The notes: generated from the sequence alone by a model not told the origin. A stretch of 64,000 nt of DNA from CAZPDM01 sp964585305 (GCA_964585305.1 CAZPDM010000001.1:79475-143474); one strand, 5' to 3'. Counted from the first letter of the stretch, positions 41,093 through 50,576 are shown. Numbers and translations: made by a program.

Positions 41093-41933
41093 AGAAAGTT
41101 GGATTAAGTTTGCTTTAACAATAATTGCTTGTTCCGCAATTTCTGCACTAGCTTTAATTACTTTTTTTATATTTTGGGAAGGGCTTCCAATTATATGGAA
41201 AACTGGAATTTGGAATTTTATTTCTGGTTTAAAATGGGCACCAACAAAAGGAAAATTTGGTATTTTAGCAATGATACTTGGATCTTTTGAGGTTACTTTT
41301 GGCGCAATGTTGGTTGGAATGCCTTTAGCTTTAACTTGTGCTATCTATCTGGCAGAATTTGCTTCTCCTAAAATGAGAAATTTTTTAAAACCAGCCATCG
41401 AATTATTAGCTGGAATTCCATCTGTTGTGTACGGATTTATAGGAATGATGGTTATTATTCCGCTTCTGCGAACAATGTTTGGAGGAAGTGGTTTTTCTGT
41501 GGCTGCTTGCTCTCTAGTTTTGGGAATTATGATTTTGCCAACTATTACAAGCATATCATTTGATGCTTTAATGGCAGTACCTAGAAAATATCGAGAAGGC
41601 TCTTTAGCATTAGGTGCAACTCCTTGGCAAACAGTAAAAATGGTCGTTTTACCTGCAGCACGATCGGGTATTGTAGCAGCTGTTATATTGGGCATGGGAC
41701 GCGCAATTGGTGAGACGATGGCCGTTATTATGATTGCTGGAAACTCTCTTATTATTCCACTTTCTCCGTTTGATCCTGTGCGAACATTAACAAGTAATAT
41801 TGCTTTGGAAATGGGATATGCTGCTGGGGAACATCGTCAGGCTCTTTTTGCAACAGGAATTGTTTTATTTATTGTGATTATGATTTTAAATTCATTTGCG
41901 AACTGGATTGCAAGTAAGGCAGGTTCAAGATGA
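41085..41933 (+). CDS. pstC: Phosphate ABC transporter permease PstC
   Basis: 282-residue inner-membrane permease with about six hydrophobic segments. The PstC-specific LKWAPTKGKFGILAMILGSF and the permease-ATPase coupling loop YREGSLALGATPWQTVKMVV are present, followed by GMGRAIGETMAV. Overlaps pstS by 8 and pstA by 4 bases, so the operon is tightly coupled. Confidence 0.95.
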   Translation: MNKESWIKFALTIIACSAISALALITFFIFWEGLPIIWKTGIWNFISGLKWAPTKGKFGILAMILGSFEVTFGAMLVGMPLALTCAIYLAEFASPKMRNFLKPAIELLAGIPSVVYGFIGMMVIIPLLRTMFGGSGFSVAACSLVLGIMILPTITSISFDALMAVPRKYREGSLALGATPWQTVKMVVLPAARSGIVAAVILGMGRAIGETMAVIMIAGNSLIIPLSPFDPVRTLTSNIALEMGYAAGEHRQALFATGIVLFIVIMILNSFANWIASKAGSR

Positions 41934-42760
41934 AACCTTATATTGAACAAAAAATAGCATTAGGAATTCTTCGCAGTGCGGCTGTAATTACATTATTGAT
42001 TCTGGGGTTTATTTTAGTATATATTTTTTTCAAAGGTGTTCCCTCTATCAGTTGGGCATTTTTATGGCATAATTCCGAAGATATGGGACGTAGTGGTGGT
42101 ATTTTTTCCTCGATTGTTGGTACATTTATGCTAGCAGGGCTTTCTCTTCTTATTGCAACACCATTGGGAGTTGGAACTGCGATTTTTTTAACTGAATATA
42201 CTAGCGAATCTTTCATTACTAAAGTTATTCGTTTTGGTGCTGATTGTCTATCGGGTATTCCTTCTATTATTTTTGGGCTATTTGGATTTGTCTTATTTGT
42301 AATTAAATTAGATTTAGGTTGGTGTATTCTTTCTGGTGCTTTGACAATGTGTTTTATGATTTTGCCAACTATCATCCGTACTTCTGAAGAAGCCATTCGA
42401 GCTGTTCCGATGGAATTAAGAGAAGCCAGTCTATCTCTTGGAGCAAGCCAATGGCAAACTATTACTAAAGTAGTTATTCCAGAATCTATTCCAGGAATTA
42501 TTACGGGTGTTGTACTTGGAATTGGCAGATGCGTAGGGGAAACTGCTGTAGTAATTTTTACCGCTGGTTCTGCCTTAGCTACGCCAACATCCATATTTGA
42601 CTCTAGCCGTACTTTAGCTGTACATTTTTATATTATCTCGCGCGAAGGTATTTCTATTGCAAATGCGTTTGGAACAGCATTAGTTCTTGTAGTTTGCATT
42701 CTGATCATCAATATTATCACTTATACTTTAATGCACCGTTACATCCGCAAAAAACACTAA
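41930..42760 (+). CDS. pstA: Phosphate ABC transporter permease PstA
   Basis: 276-residue permease partner of PstC. Six hydrophobic segments, coupling loop LREASLSLGASQWQTITKVV and GIGRCVGETAVV. Start overlaps pstC by ATGA. pstB1 follows after 25 bases with AGGAG. Confidence 0.95.
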   Translation: MKPYIEQKIALGILRSAAVITLLILGFILVYIFFKGVPSISWAFLWHNSEDMGRSGGIFSSIVGTFMLAGLSLLIATPLGVGTAIFLTEYTSESFITKVIRFGADCLSGIPSIIFGLFGFVLFVIKLDLGWCILSGALTMCFMILPTIIRTSEEAIRAVPMELREASLSLGASQWQTITKVVIPESIPGIITGVVLGIGRCVGETAVVIFTAGSALATPTSIFDSSRTLAVHFYIISREGISIANAFGTALVLVVCILIINIITYTLMHRYIRKKH

Positions 42761-42785
42761 AAAATTTAACTTTTAGGAGTTAAGA

Positions 42786-43565
42786 ATGAGCGAGATAAAA
42801 TTAAGAGTCAATGATTTTTCTTTAAATTATCTTCCTAAAAATAAGGGAGAAAAGGCTTTTTTAGCATTATCTCATATTTCCATGGATATACCTTGTAATC
42901 ATGTGATTAGTATTATTGGGCCGTCTCATTCTGGAAAAACAAGTTTGCTAAGGGCTATCAATAGGCTTGTAGAATTTCAAAAAAATGTTCAAATAACAGG
43001 CGATATTCTTATTGATAATGTTTCCATTTATGCTAAAAATCTGGATTTATTTACTCTTCGACGTCGTATTGGGATGGTATTTGCTCGGCCTGTAGTTTTA
43101 CCAAAAACAGTTTATGAAAATATTTGCTATGGTCCAAGAATTAAAGGCATTAAAGATCAAAAAGAATTAGATGCCATTGTTGAAGACTCTTTAGCTTCAG
43201 CATATCTTTGGGACGAAGTAAAAGATCGTCTTCAAACACCAGCATTATCTCTTTCAGGTGGACAACAGCAACGACTTTGCATTGCAAGAGCTTTGGCATT
43301 ACGGCCAGAAATTATTCTTTTAGATGAACCTACTTCAGCACTCGATCCTATTTCGACTGCAAAAATTGAAGATACATTAGCAGAATTGAAAGAAAAATAT
43401 ACTGTTATCCTTGTTACTAACAACAATAAACAAGCTGCTCGTGTTGGAAATAAAACTGCTTTTTTTCTTATGGGCCAGATGATTGAATATGGAGATACCA
43501 AACAAATTTTTACCAGCCCACAACAGAAAAAGACAGAGGATTATATCACAGGCAGATTTGGTTAA
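42786..43565 (+). CDS. pstB: Phosphate ABC transporter ATPase, copy 1 (altered Q- and H-loops)
   Basis: 259 residues of PstB type. Walker A GPSHSGKTS at 45-53, intact signature LSGGQQQRL at 156-164 and Walker B LLDEPTSALDP. Two switch residues differ from consensus: the Q-loop Gln is Ala100 (GMVFARP) and the H-loop His is Asn212 (LVTNNNKQAAR). PstB works as a dimer, and a second PstB follows at once with the opposite set of changes, which suggests a heterodimer. Confidence 0.93.
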   Translation: MSEIKLRVNDFSLNYLPKNKGEKAFLALSHISMDIPCNHVISIIGPSHSGKTSLLRAINRLVEFQKNVQITGDILIDNVSIYAKNLDLFTLRRRIGMVFARPVVLPKTVYENICYGPRIKGIKDQKELDAIVEDSLASAYLWDEVKDRLQTPALSLSGGQQQRLCIARALALRPEIILLDEPTSALDPISTAKIEDTLAELKEKYTVILVTNNNKQAARVGNKTAFFLMGQMIEYGDTKQIFTSPQQKKTEDYITGRFG

Positions 43566-43581
43566 CAGAGAGGTATTCATA

Positions 43582-44337
43582 ATGAATGAAATTTTGACCA
43601 TAACCGATCTGAATTTCTACTATGGTGATTTTCATGCTTTAAAAAATGTTAATCTTCATATTCAAAAAAATACAATAGTCGCCTTAATAGGACCATCGGG
43701 TTGTGGGAAATCTACCCTACTTAAGGTACTTAATCGAATGACGGATTTGATACCAGGAAATAGGGTAGATGGAAAGATTATTTTTGAAGGCCATAATATA
43801 TTTGCCCCAGAAATTGATATTACGAAATTACGTAAGCAAATTGGGATGGTTTTTCAAAGTCCTAATCCTTTTCCTTTAAGTATAAAAGATAATATCACTT
43901 ATGGGCCACGCGTTCATGGTGAAAAAGATAAAAATAAATTAGAAAAGATTGTCCAGGAGTCTTTAGAAGCGGTTTTACTTTGGGAACATGTTAAAGACAG
44001 ACTTCATCAAAAAGCAACTGAATTGCAACCGGATGAACAGCAAAGATTGTGCATTGCTCGCTTGATTGCAGTTCAACCTGAAATTTTACTCATGGATGAG
44101 CCTTGTTCTTCCCTTGATCCAGTTGGGATTCAAGGAATTGAAGATTTGATGCAGAATCTCAAAGAAAAATATACAATTATTATTGTTACTCATAATATGC
44201 AGCAAGCTGCAAGATGTTCAGATTCTACAGGTTTTATGCTATTAGGGGAACTTCTTGAATTTTCGGCAACTTCTCTTTTATTTTCCAGCCCTAAAGATAA
44301 AAGAACTAATGATTATATTTCTGGACATTATGGATAG
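43582..44337 (+). CDS. pstB: Phosphate ABC transporter ATPase, copy 2 (degenerate signature)
   Basis: 251 residues from the ATG at 43582, which has AGAGAGG upstream; the frame is open further 5' but overlaps copy 1. Walker A GPSGCGKST at 37, Q-loop Gln92 (GMVFQSPNPFP), Walker B LMDEPCSSLDP and H-loop His204 (VTHNMQQAAR) are intact. The ABC signature LSGGQ is replaced by LQPDE (148-152). In a head-to-tail dimer with copy 1 this gives one consensus and one degenerate ATP site. Confidence 0.93.
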   Translation: MNEILTITDLNFYYGDFHALKNVNLHIQKNTIVALIGPSGCGKSTLLKVLNRMTDLIPGNRVDGKIIFEGHNIFAPEIDITKLRKQIGMVFQSPNPFPLSIKDNITYGPRVHGEKDKNKLEKIVQESLEAVLLWEHVKDRLHQKATELQPDEQQRLCIARLIAVQPEILLMDEPCSSLDPVGIQGIEDLMQNLKEKYTIIIVTHNMQQAARCSDSTGFMLLGELLEFSATSLLFSSPKDKRTNDYISGHYG

Positions 44338-44340
44338 AAA

Positions 44341-44376
44341 AAAATCCTTGCTAATTTTAGCAAGGATTTTTTTTTA
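44341..44376 (+). terminator. Intrinsic terminator of the pst operon
   Basis: Stem TCCTTGCTAA/TTAGCAAGGA (44345-44354 with 44357-44366) within A-run and T-run flanks; nine T follow. Confidence 0.9.
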
Positions 44377-44481
44377 TAACTACTATATTTTTATTATGTT
44401 ACAAATTTTTTCTAAAAAAAATAAAAATACTTTATTTTCTTTTTTATTTTTTCATAAAAAAAGATACTATTATAGCGTGTT

Positions 44482-44550
44482 GAGAGATCCTTAAATAATT
44501 TTTCAACAATTATTTCTTTTTTAATTTTATTTAAAATCTCTCTTTTTTTT
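44482..44550 (+). promoter_or_regulatory. Attenuator-like leader of glnA
   Basis: GAGAGAT and TTAAAT (44482-44496) pair with ATTTAA and ATCTCTC (44529-44542), followed by eight T: a terminator shape 47 bases before glnA. A competing hairpin AAATAATT/AATTATTT (44493-44500 with 44508-44515) would break the inner part. A TATTAT box at 44468-44473 could be the -10 of the glnA promoter. The ligand or factor, if any, is unknown. Confidence 0.45.
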
Positions 44551-44596
44551 ATTTTCTAATTTTTTTTTAGCATTCTATGAAAGGTTTTTATTTTTT

Positions 44597-46027
44597 ATGG
44601 AAAGTAAACTTCGGGATTTTTTAGAAATTCCTTATGATGAATTGGAAAGTTTAAATTTAGAAGCAAAGCGAAAAGCCTTAGCTCGGCTTCCTATTGAAGA
44701 GGTTCAGTCATATTATTGTAAATATTTAATGGATGAAAAAAGAATTAAAGCTGTTACAGTTTGTTTTTCTGATATAGAAGGAAAATTTCATAGTCTTGAT
44801 TACGATAAGAAATTTTTTCTTAAATCGCTTGATAATTTAACCTTTGATGGTTCTTCTATTCGCGGCTTTGCAGAACTTGAAGCTTCTGATTTACGCTTAA
44901 TTCCAGACTGGTATTCTTTCCGATGGTTGCCAACAGATGTATTTGGCCCAGGAAAAGTTCTTTTATTCGCTTGCATCCATGAACAAGATGGCACTCCTCA
45001 TCCTTGTGATATGCGTTCTCGTTTAAAAATTTATTTGGATGAATTATATAAAACACAAAATATCAATTTTTATGTTGCTCCAGAATTAGAAGGATTTGTT
45101 GTACAAGGCAAAAGCTCCGAACAGAATTTTGATGAACGTGTTGGGTTCGAGCTTGCTTCAAAAGGCGGTTATTATCATACATTGCCAACATGTACGCTTA
45201 AGCAATTTATAGATCGATCTGCAGAAGCCCAACGTTGTATGGGATTTGAAAATGAGAAAGATCATCCCGAAGTTGCTCCATCACAGTTTGAACTCAACTA
45301 TTCCTATACAGATGCTTTAATTGCAGGTGATCAAATACAGCTTTACAAACTTGCATGTCGCCAAATTGCACATGATTTGGACTTAACTGCAACTTTTCTT
45401 CCCAAGCCATTAGTTGGAATCAATGGAAGTGGAATGCACACAAATATTTCTTTGTCAAAAGGGAATACTAATTTATTTTATAGTGCTACGGGCAAGCATC
45501 ATCTTTCTGATTTAGCATGGGAGTTTGTAGCGCGCATTTTAAATCATGCAAATGAAATGTGCTTAGTTCTTAACTCTAGTGTAAATTCTTATCGAAGACT
45601 CGATCCCAAATTTGAAGCCCCGAATCAAATTCGAGTTTCTGCAACAGATCGTGGAGCTATGATTAGATTACCTTTAGGAAATGAGCATTCTACTCGTTTA
45701 GAGGTACGTTCAGTTGCCCCAGATTCTAACCCATATTTTGTTGCATATACTTTGCTTCGCATTGGACTCGAAGGTGAGAAGACAAATATACATGAACACA
45801 AAGAAAATTGCAAAGTATTGCCTGGAGATATAGAAACAGCTATTCAATATTTTAAAGGCTCCAATTTGCTATCAAAAATATTAGGCTCAGATGTTATAAC
45901 AAAATATGTTCAATGGAAGCAAGCTGTTGCTGATAGAGCTCCAAGAAATCTGGGAAAAACTATAAAAAATGGCGAAATTTTATATAACCATGAAGTAACT
46001 AATCAAGTTCTTTGGAATTTATTTTAA
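44597..46027 (+). CDS. glnA: Glutamine synthetase, type I-like
   Basis: 476-residue enzyme that makes glutamine from glutamate, ammonia and ATP. Active-site landmarks: FDGSSIRGF, ELEGFV, EVAPSQFELNY, NGSGMHTNISL and the NSYRRLDPKFEAPNQI / DRGAMIRLP region. The NLY adenylylation site of enterobacterial GlnA is not apparent near residue 400. Preceded by an attenuator-like leader and followed by a palindromic bidirectional terminator. Confidence 0.94.
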   Translation: MESKLRDFLEIPYDELESLNLEAKRKALARLPIEEVQSYYCKYLMDEKRIKAVTVCFSDIEGKFHSLDYDKKFFLKSLDNLTFDGSSIRGFAELEASDLRLIPDWYSFRWLPTDVFGPGKVLLFACIHEQDGTPHPCDMRSRLKIYLDELYKTQNINFYVAPELEGFVVQGKSSEQNFDERVGFELASKGGYYHTLPTCTLKQFIDRSAEAQRCMGFENEKDHPEVAPSQFELNYSYTDALIAGDQIQLYKLACRQIAHDLDLTATFLPKPLVGINGSGMHTNISLSKGNTNLFYSATGKHHLSDLAWEFVARILNHANEMCLVLNSSVNSYRRLDPKFEAPNQIRVSATDRGAMIRLPLGNEHSTRLEVRSVAPDSNPYFVAYTLLRIGLEGEKTNIHEHKENCKVLPGDIETAIQYFKGSNLLSKILGSDVITKYVQWKQAVADRAPRNLGKTIKNGEILYNHEVTNQVLWNLF

Positions 46028-46035
46028 AGAATAAA

Positions 46036-46073
46036 AAAAATAAATAGATGCAAATTTGCATCTATTTATTTTT
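46036..46073. terminator. Bidirectional terminator between glnA and the HEAT-S41 gene
   Basis: A perfect 38-base palindrome: arms 46036-46054 and 46055-46073, A-rich at one end and T-rich at the other. Confidence 0.9.
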
Positions 46074-46090
46074 ATGAAAAAAGATAATTT

Positions 46091-48295
46091 TTACTTATTT
46101 AAATTTTTATATTCAGAAATATTATTTAAGTCTAATTTCAGAGATTTTCCTAACGAAATAATTGCTTTTTGAATCACAACATCTTCTACATAATCACAAG
46201 CATATTCTTCTCCGCGTTCATCAATAATTCGACTGCGTAGGCTTTCTCGTAACCATCTTCGTACGTCATTTTTAGAAGCGGTAGTGTTTAAAGATTGATA
46301 CCAGTTTTCAAATTCTGGATAAAGTTCTGAAGAAGAAAGATCGTTTTCTGCTAATTTTTCAAAGATATTTTTTTGTGTAGTATAAAAACGATCTAGATAT
46401 GCTGTGAAAACTTTTTTACTTTGGAGTTTATTTTTTTCTTCTAATTTTAAATTTTCTTCTTGAGAAAAAAAAGATTCAATATCTGGAATAATTCCATTAC
46501 GTTTAGTGATTTTTCCATCGGATGAAAATTCATTATGAATGCAACGCCCATCGGGTAAATAATACATAGCTATTGTTAATTTCAATCTGGTATTGGGACG
46601 AGAGGATAATTCCAGAGGTACTTGAACAGAACCTTTGCCATAACTAAGTTGTCCGATAATAGTAGCTCGCTTATAATGCTGTAAAGCTCCTGCAACGATT
46701 TCTGAAGCACTTGCAGAACCGCTGTCAATTAAAACCACTAAAGGAATTTCGCATATAGTTTTTTTAGCTGTAGTATAGTAATTATTCTTTGGTGCTCTTA
46801 CAGGATGTCGTCCTTGGCTATAGACAACTAATTTTCCTTCTGGGAGAAAAATATCTACGATGTCAACTGCAATTTGCAGCCATCCTCCGGTATTTCCTCG
46901 TAAGTCTAATATCAATGCCTGAAGATCATCTTTTTGCATTTTGGCAATTTCAGATTTTATATCTTCTGCACCCTTTTGTCCAAATTGAGTAAGAAGGATA
47001 TATCCAATTTTTCCCGGCAGAAGTTTTGAAAACACGTGAGGAATTTTAATGTTTTCACGGACAACCGTAATTTCTTGCTCTATCTGAGAATTTCTATGTA
47101 CTATCTTTAACTTAAGTGAAGTTCCTGCAGGACCGCGAATTTTTTGAATCAATTCTTCCATAGTTGCACTTTCTGTTTTCATTCCATCTACTTCTAAAAT
47201 GCGATCCTGAGAACGGATTCCTGCACGATATGCAGGGCCGCTATAAATTAAACCAGAAATAATATAATTGCTGCCATCTTTATCTACATACACACCAATT
47301 CCAACATATTCTTCTTTTTCCATAGACTTGACAAATTCTTCCCATTCCTTTTCATTCCAGAAAGCTGAGTGGGGATCTGCTTTTTCTGCAATAGTTTTAA
47401 TTGCCGCATCTTCTAAGGCTTTAACATCAATTTGATCCCCACGAACATGGTATTCTTTTATTTTTTGAATAACTTCATGAAATGTGGGATATAATGTTTC
47501 AGAATTTCCATTGTTTTTCTTATTATTTTTGTTAGAATCTTTGTTGGTATCTTTATCTGTTTTTTCGGCAGCCTTTTGCAATTGTTTTTCATAATAATTT
47601 CGAGAGCGTTCTTGGTTTAATAGAGATTGGGCCAGTCGTCCACGCCAAGTTGGCTCTTCTTTAAGTGAGGATAAAATAGGTTTAACCTCTTCTACATTTC
47701 CAATTTCTGCTAGAGCAAGTGCTGCTGCGATTTTAATATCTTCTTTATCTGTATTTAAAAATTGTCGCAAGATTTTTGTAGCTTTTGAATTTCTGGCGAT
47801 TTGCCAAAGTGCCTTTGCTGTTGCAATTTTAAGTTGCGAATCCAACGCATTTTCCATAACAAAAACTAATTTTTCTTCTACATCCTCATCAAAATCTGCA
47901 TAATTTCCAAATAGCAATGCTGCTTGGCAGCGTGCATAAACATCTTTTCCTTTTTCTAAGACTTCCAGGAGTAAGTTTAAAGCATAATCTTCTTCATTAA
48001 GGAAAAAAAGAGATTTCGCACAACCAACTTTAGCAATATCTGACAACTTGGGTATTTGATCTTTGATATAAGGAATAGCTTTGATTCCCAATGATTCTAA
48101 GCGTGCTGTAGCCTTCCATAATTCACTTTCTTTTTCCATCCATTTTATATAACGTTCAACTCGTTTTTCTAATCGATCACTGCTATCTGGTTCTTGGGCA
48201 ATGGTTCCATTCATAAAAATAGCAGAAATTAATAAGCTCAAAAATACCCAACGAAATTTTTTTATCCACGTTAGTTGATCCATAATTCTTGTCAT
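46091..48295 (-). CDS. S41 processing protease with N-terminal HEAT repeats
   Basis: 734 residues. Signal peptide (FRWVFLSLLISAIFMNGTIA), then HEAT-like repeats to about residue 230 (NTDKEDIKIAAALALAEIGN), a charged linker rich in Lys/Asn/Asp, a PDZ domain near 325-410 and the S41 core with Ser in GSASASEIVAG and Lys in SYGKGSVQV. The fusion of HEAT repeats to an S41 protease is unusual for the family. A second in-frame ATG at 48283 is an alternative start. Only 35-47 bases separate it from the divergent next gene. Confidence 0.88.
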   Translation of the reverse strand: MTRIMDQLTWIKKFRWVFLSLLISAIFMNGTIAQEPDSSDRLEKRVERYIKWMEKESELWKATARLESLGIKAIPYIKDQIPKLSDIAKVGCAKSLFFLNEEDYALNLLLEVLEKGKDVYARCQAALLFGNYADFDEDVEEKLVFVMENALDSQLKIATAKALWQIARNSKATKILRQFLNTDKEDIKIAAALALAEIGNVEEVKPILSSLKEEPTWRGRLAQSLLNQERSRNYYEKQLQKAAEKTDKDTNKDSNKNNKKNNGNSETLYPTFHEVIQKIKEYHVRGDQIDVKALEDAAIKTIAEKADPHSAFWNEKEWEEFVKSMEKEEYVGIGVYVDKDGSNYIISGLIYSGPAYRAGIRSQDRILEVDGMKTESATMEELIQKIRGPAGTSLKLKIVHRNSQIEQEITVVRENIKIPHVFSKLLPGKIGYILLTQFGQKGAEDIKSEIAKMQKDDLQALILDLRGNTGGWLQIAVDIVDIFLPEGKLVVYSQGRHPVRAPKNNYYTTAKKTICEIPLVVLIDSGSASASEIVAGALQHYKRATIIGQLSYGKGSVQVPLELSSRPNTRLKLTIAMYYLPDGRCIHNEFSSDGKITKRNGIIPDIESFFSQEENLKLEEKNKLQSKKVFTAYLDRFYTTQKNIFEKLAENDLSSSELYPEFENWYQSLNTTASKNDVRRWLRESLRSRIIDERGEEYACDYVEDVVIQKAIISLGKSLKLDLNNISEYKNLNK

Positions 48296-48330
48296 CCTTT
48301 TAAAGGTATTTATTTTTTAAAGGGGAAAAA

Positions 48331-49545
48331 ATGCGTTATGTTTCTAATCAATTTAATCGTTTTTTTCAGAAGCAAGATTGGAATGTTCTCTTGCAAAATA
48401 TAACTACAATAGCTATTGGTGGTGGACTTGGTTTATATTTTTATGAAACTCAAGCTGTTCCAAAAGTGTTTGAAACAGTTGGGCTTGGTTCTCTTTTTTC
48501 AACAACTGGTGTTGCCACAGAATCAAAGCCTTTTCTTGTTGCAGGAGGGATTATTATTTGCGTATCAATAGCAATTAAATTGTTAATATATTTTTCTATT
48601 TTGGATATAAATGCTATTATGGGGAAGCGTAGTGTTCGCAGAGGTATTGATATAAATTCTTTCTTACAAGAATGCTTGACAATCGCATTAGGAGTTATCA
48701 TTGGTATTTATACTACGCCAGCAGTAAAAAAAGCCTATGATATTGGAAAAAGTGATTTTCCTGATCTGGGCTTTGGGATAGCTTTAGTCGCCGGATGTTT
48801 ATTTGCAAAAGCATTACTTGCTTCTGGGACACTGAACTTGAACTTTAAGACAAGATTTTTACAACCTCGAAAATTTTTGCCATTCTTGGGAAAATATAAT
48901 TGGAATGAATTTACTCAAGAAACAACATCTACAACTATTGGTGTTGGTACAGGGATGTATTTGTACCAATCCGGAGCAATAACTGAAATAACAGGACGTA
49001 TACAAGGATTAGCACAGGGAATTGTTTCAGGTGTTTTTGGAGAAGTACAGCGAGCTGCAGACTCTACAGTAGGAAAAATTCCAATTGTAGGTTCATTATT
49101 AAAAAAAGTTACGGATTCAGGGATACAAGCTGCTAAAAGTGCCATACAGCCTGTTTGGACCAATCCTGAAACACAGCCCTATCTTATTGCTGGGCTTGTT
49201 ATCATTGGGATAAGTGTATTAGTTAAACTTTTAATTTATTGCTCAATATTAAATGTCAATTCTATACGAGATTTTCTTTTGGGGCAATCCAGTCGCCACT
49301 CAGGAGGTTTTCATATAGATACCAAAGGCATTGTAGATGAAATTGTAACATTCGCACTCACAACAGCTTTTGGAATTATTGCTATGCCTATTTTAAAAAA
49401 TGTTCTTATGGATGGAAAAGATCCCAATACACCTTGGATTTTCGGATGCACATTAATCCTTATTTTAGCTTGGCTAAAATTGGCACTCATTGTGGGAGCT
49501 TTACAATTTGGAAGCCAAGCGCAACGTATCAAAGTAAGACGTTAA
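48331..49545 (+). CDS. Multi-pass membrane protein with internal duplication, unknown function
   Basis: 404 residues with about eight hydrophobic segments in two similar halves. Half one has KPFLVAGGIIICVSIAIKLL then YFSILDINAI; half two has QPYLIAGLVIIGISVLVKLL then YCSILNVNSI. Both halves continue with TIALGVIIGI / TFALTTAFGI and end with LNFKTRF / LQFGSQAQR. The second half holds an amphipathic insert (about residues 222-275). AGGGG precedes the ATG. I recognise no family; a duplicated channel or scaffold fold is possible. Confidence 0.75.
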   Translation: MRYVSNQFNRFFQKQDWNVLLQNITTIAIGGGLGLYFYETQAVPKVFETVGLGSLFSTTGVATESKPFLVAGGIIICVSIAIKLLIYFSILDINAIMGKRSVRRGIDINSFLQECLTIALGVIIGIYTTPAVKKAYDIGKSDFPDLGFGIALVAGCLFAKALLASGTLNLNFKTRFLQPRKFLPFLGKYNWNEFTQETTSTTIGVGTGMYLYQSGAITEITGRIQGLAQGIVSGVFGEVQRAADSTVGKIPIVGSLLKKVTDSGIQAAKSAIQPVWTNPETQPYLIAGLVIIGISVLVKLLIYCSILNVNSIRDFLLGQSSRHSGGFHIDTKGIVDEIVTFALTTAFGIIAMPILKNVLMDGKDPNTPWIFGCTLILILAWLKLALIVGALQFGSQAQRIKVRR

Positions 49546-49569
49546 AAAATTTTCTGTTTTTAATGGCTT

Positions 49570-50478
49570 TTATTTTTCTAATTCTCTCAAATGTTGAATA
49601 CGTTCTTCCAAATCAGGATGTGTTGAAAAAAGTTTTGCAAAGGAAGAAGGTTTGCCGCTAATTTTTAATGTAGCAATACTGGAATGAGATGTGTCTAAGC
49701 GTTTAAGTGTAGTTTGTAAAGATTGTAAAGCACGAATCATTTTATGAGTTCCAGCTAAAGAAGCTCCACCCTCATCGGCTTTAAACTCACGAATACGAGA
49801 AAAGAAAGCAACGATTATACTTCCTAAAATACTTAAGAATATCTCAAAAATGAAAACTAAAATCGCATTTAAAAAATACGGAGGAGCACTTATTTCATCG
49901 CTATCTCTACTACGAAGTGCGTTTGCTAAAACCCATGCCGCAATTCTTGCAAAAACCATAACAAAAGTATTGATAATTCCTTGAAGTAAAGTCATTGTTA
50001 CCATATCTCCATTGCTAATGTGGGATACTTCATGTGCTAGTACGCCCTCGATAGCAATGCTTTCCATACTATCTAATAATCCGGAAGAGACTGCCACCAA
50101 CGAGCTATTTTTTGTAGCACCTGTTGCAAAGGCATTTACTTCTGGACTATTGTAAATCCCTACTTCTGGCATGGTCCGAATTCCACAGTCTTGAGCAAAA
50201 CGATATACTGTTTTAATTAAAAATGCTTCTTGCGAATTTTGTGGAGATTGAGGATCGATAATATATATACGATATATAAATTTTGCAACCCAGCGACTAA
50301 TCATTAAAGAAATAAATGCCCCACCAAAACCAATAACACTACAAAAAATGACTAATGCTGTAAGGTTGATTCCTTGTTTGGTTAAATATGGACGAACTCC
50401 AAAAATACTCAACGATGCAGTAATTGTTATTACTACTAAAATATTTACTAAAACAAACAGAAAAACTCTTTTAAACAT
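49570..50478 (-). CDS. htpX: Membrane zinc metalloprotease HtpX
   Basis: 302 residues from the ATG at 50478, which has GGAGG ten bases upstream; an ATG seven codons further up lacks one. Two N-terminal membrane helices, the zinc site HEVSH in VLAHEVSHISNGDM, two more helices and the third ligand region EFKADEGGASLAG are all present. HtpX degrades misfolded membrane proteins. A TTGTCA-N17-TATAAT promoter lies upstream. Confidence 0.94.
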   Translation of the reverse strand: MFKRVFLFVLVNILVVITITASLSIFGVRPYLTKQGINLTALVIFCSVIGFGGAFISLMISRWVAKFIYRIYIIDPQSPQNSQEAFLIKTVYRFAQDCGIRTMPEVGIYNSPEVNAFATGATKNSSLVAVSSGLLDSMESIAIEGVLAHEVSHISNGDMVTMTLLQGIINTFVMVFARIAAWVLANALRSRDSDEISAPPYFLNAILVFIFEIFLSILGSIIVAFFSRIREFKADEGGASLAGTHKMIRALQSLQTTLKRLDTSHSSIATLKISGKPSSFAKLFSTHPDLEERIQHLRELEK

Positions 50479-50576
50479 AACTAAAAAACCTCCGTTCATA
50501 AAAACAAATAAAGTTTATAGAAAAAATCTGATAAAAGTAAGATATTTCCGATGATTGATTGTTTTCATCATAAAAA

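Noticed and set aside
41938..42594. Long minus-strand ORF of 218 codons opposite pstA
   Set aside because: It is a shadow of pstA on the other strand, with no ribosome-binding site and a composition that mirrors a membrane protein gene.
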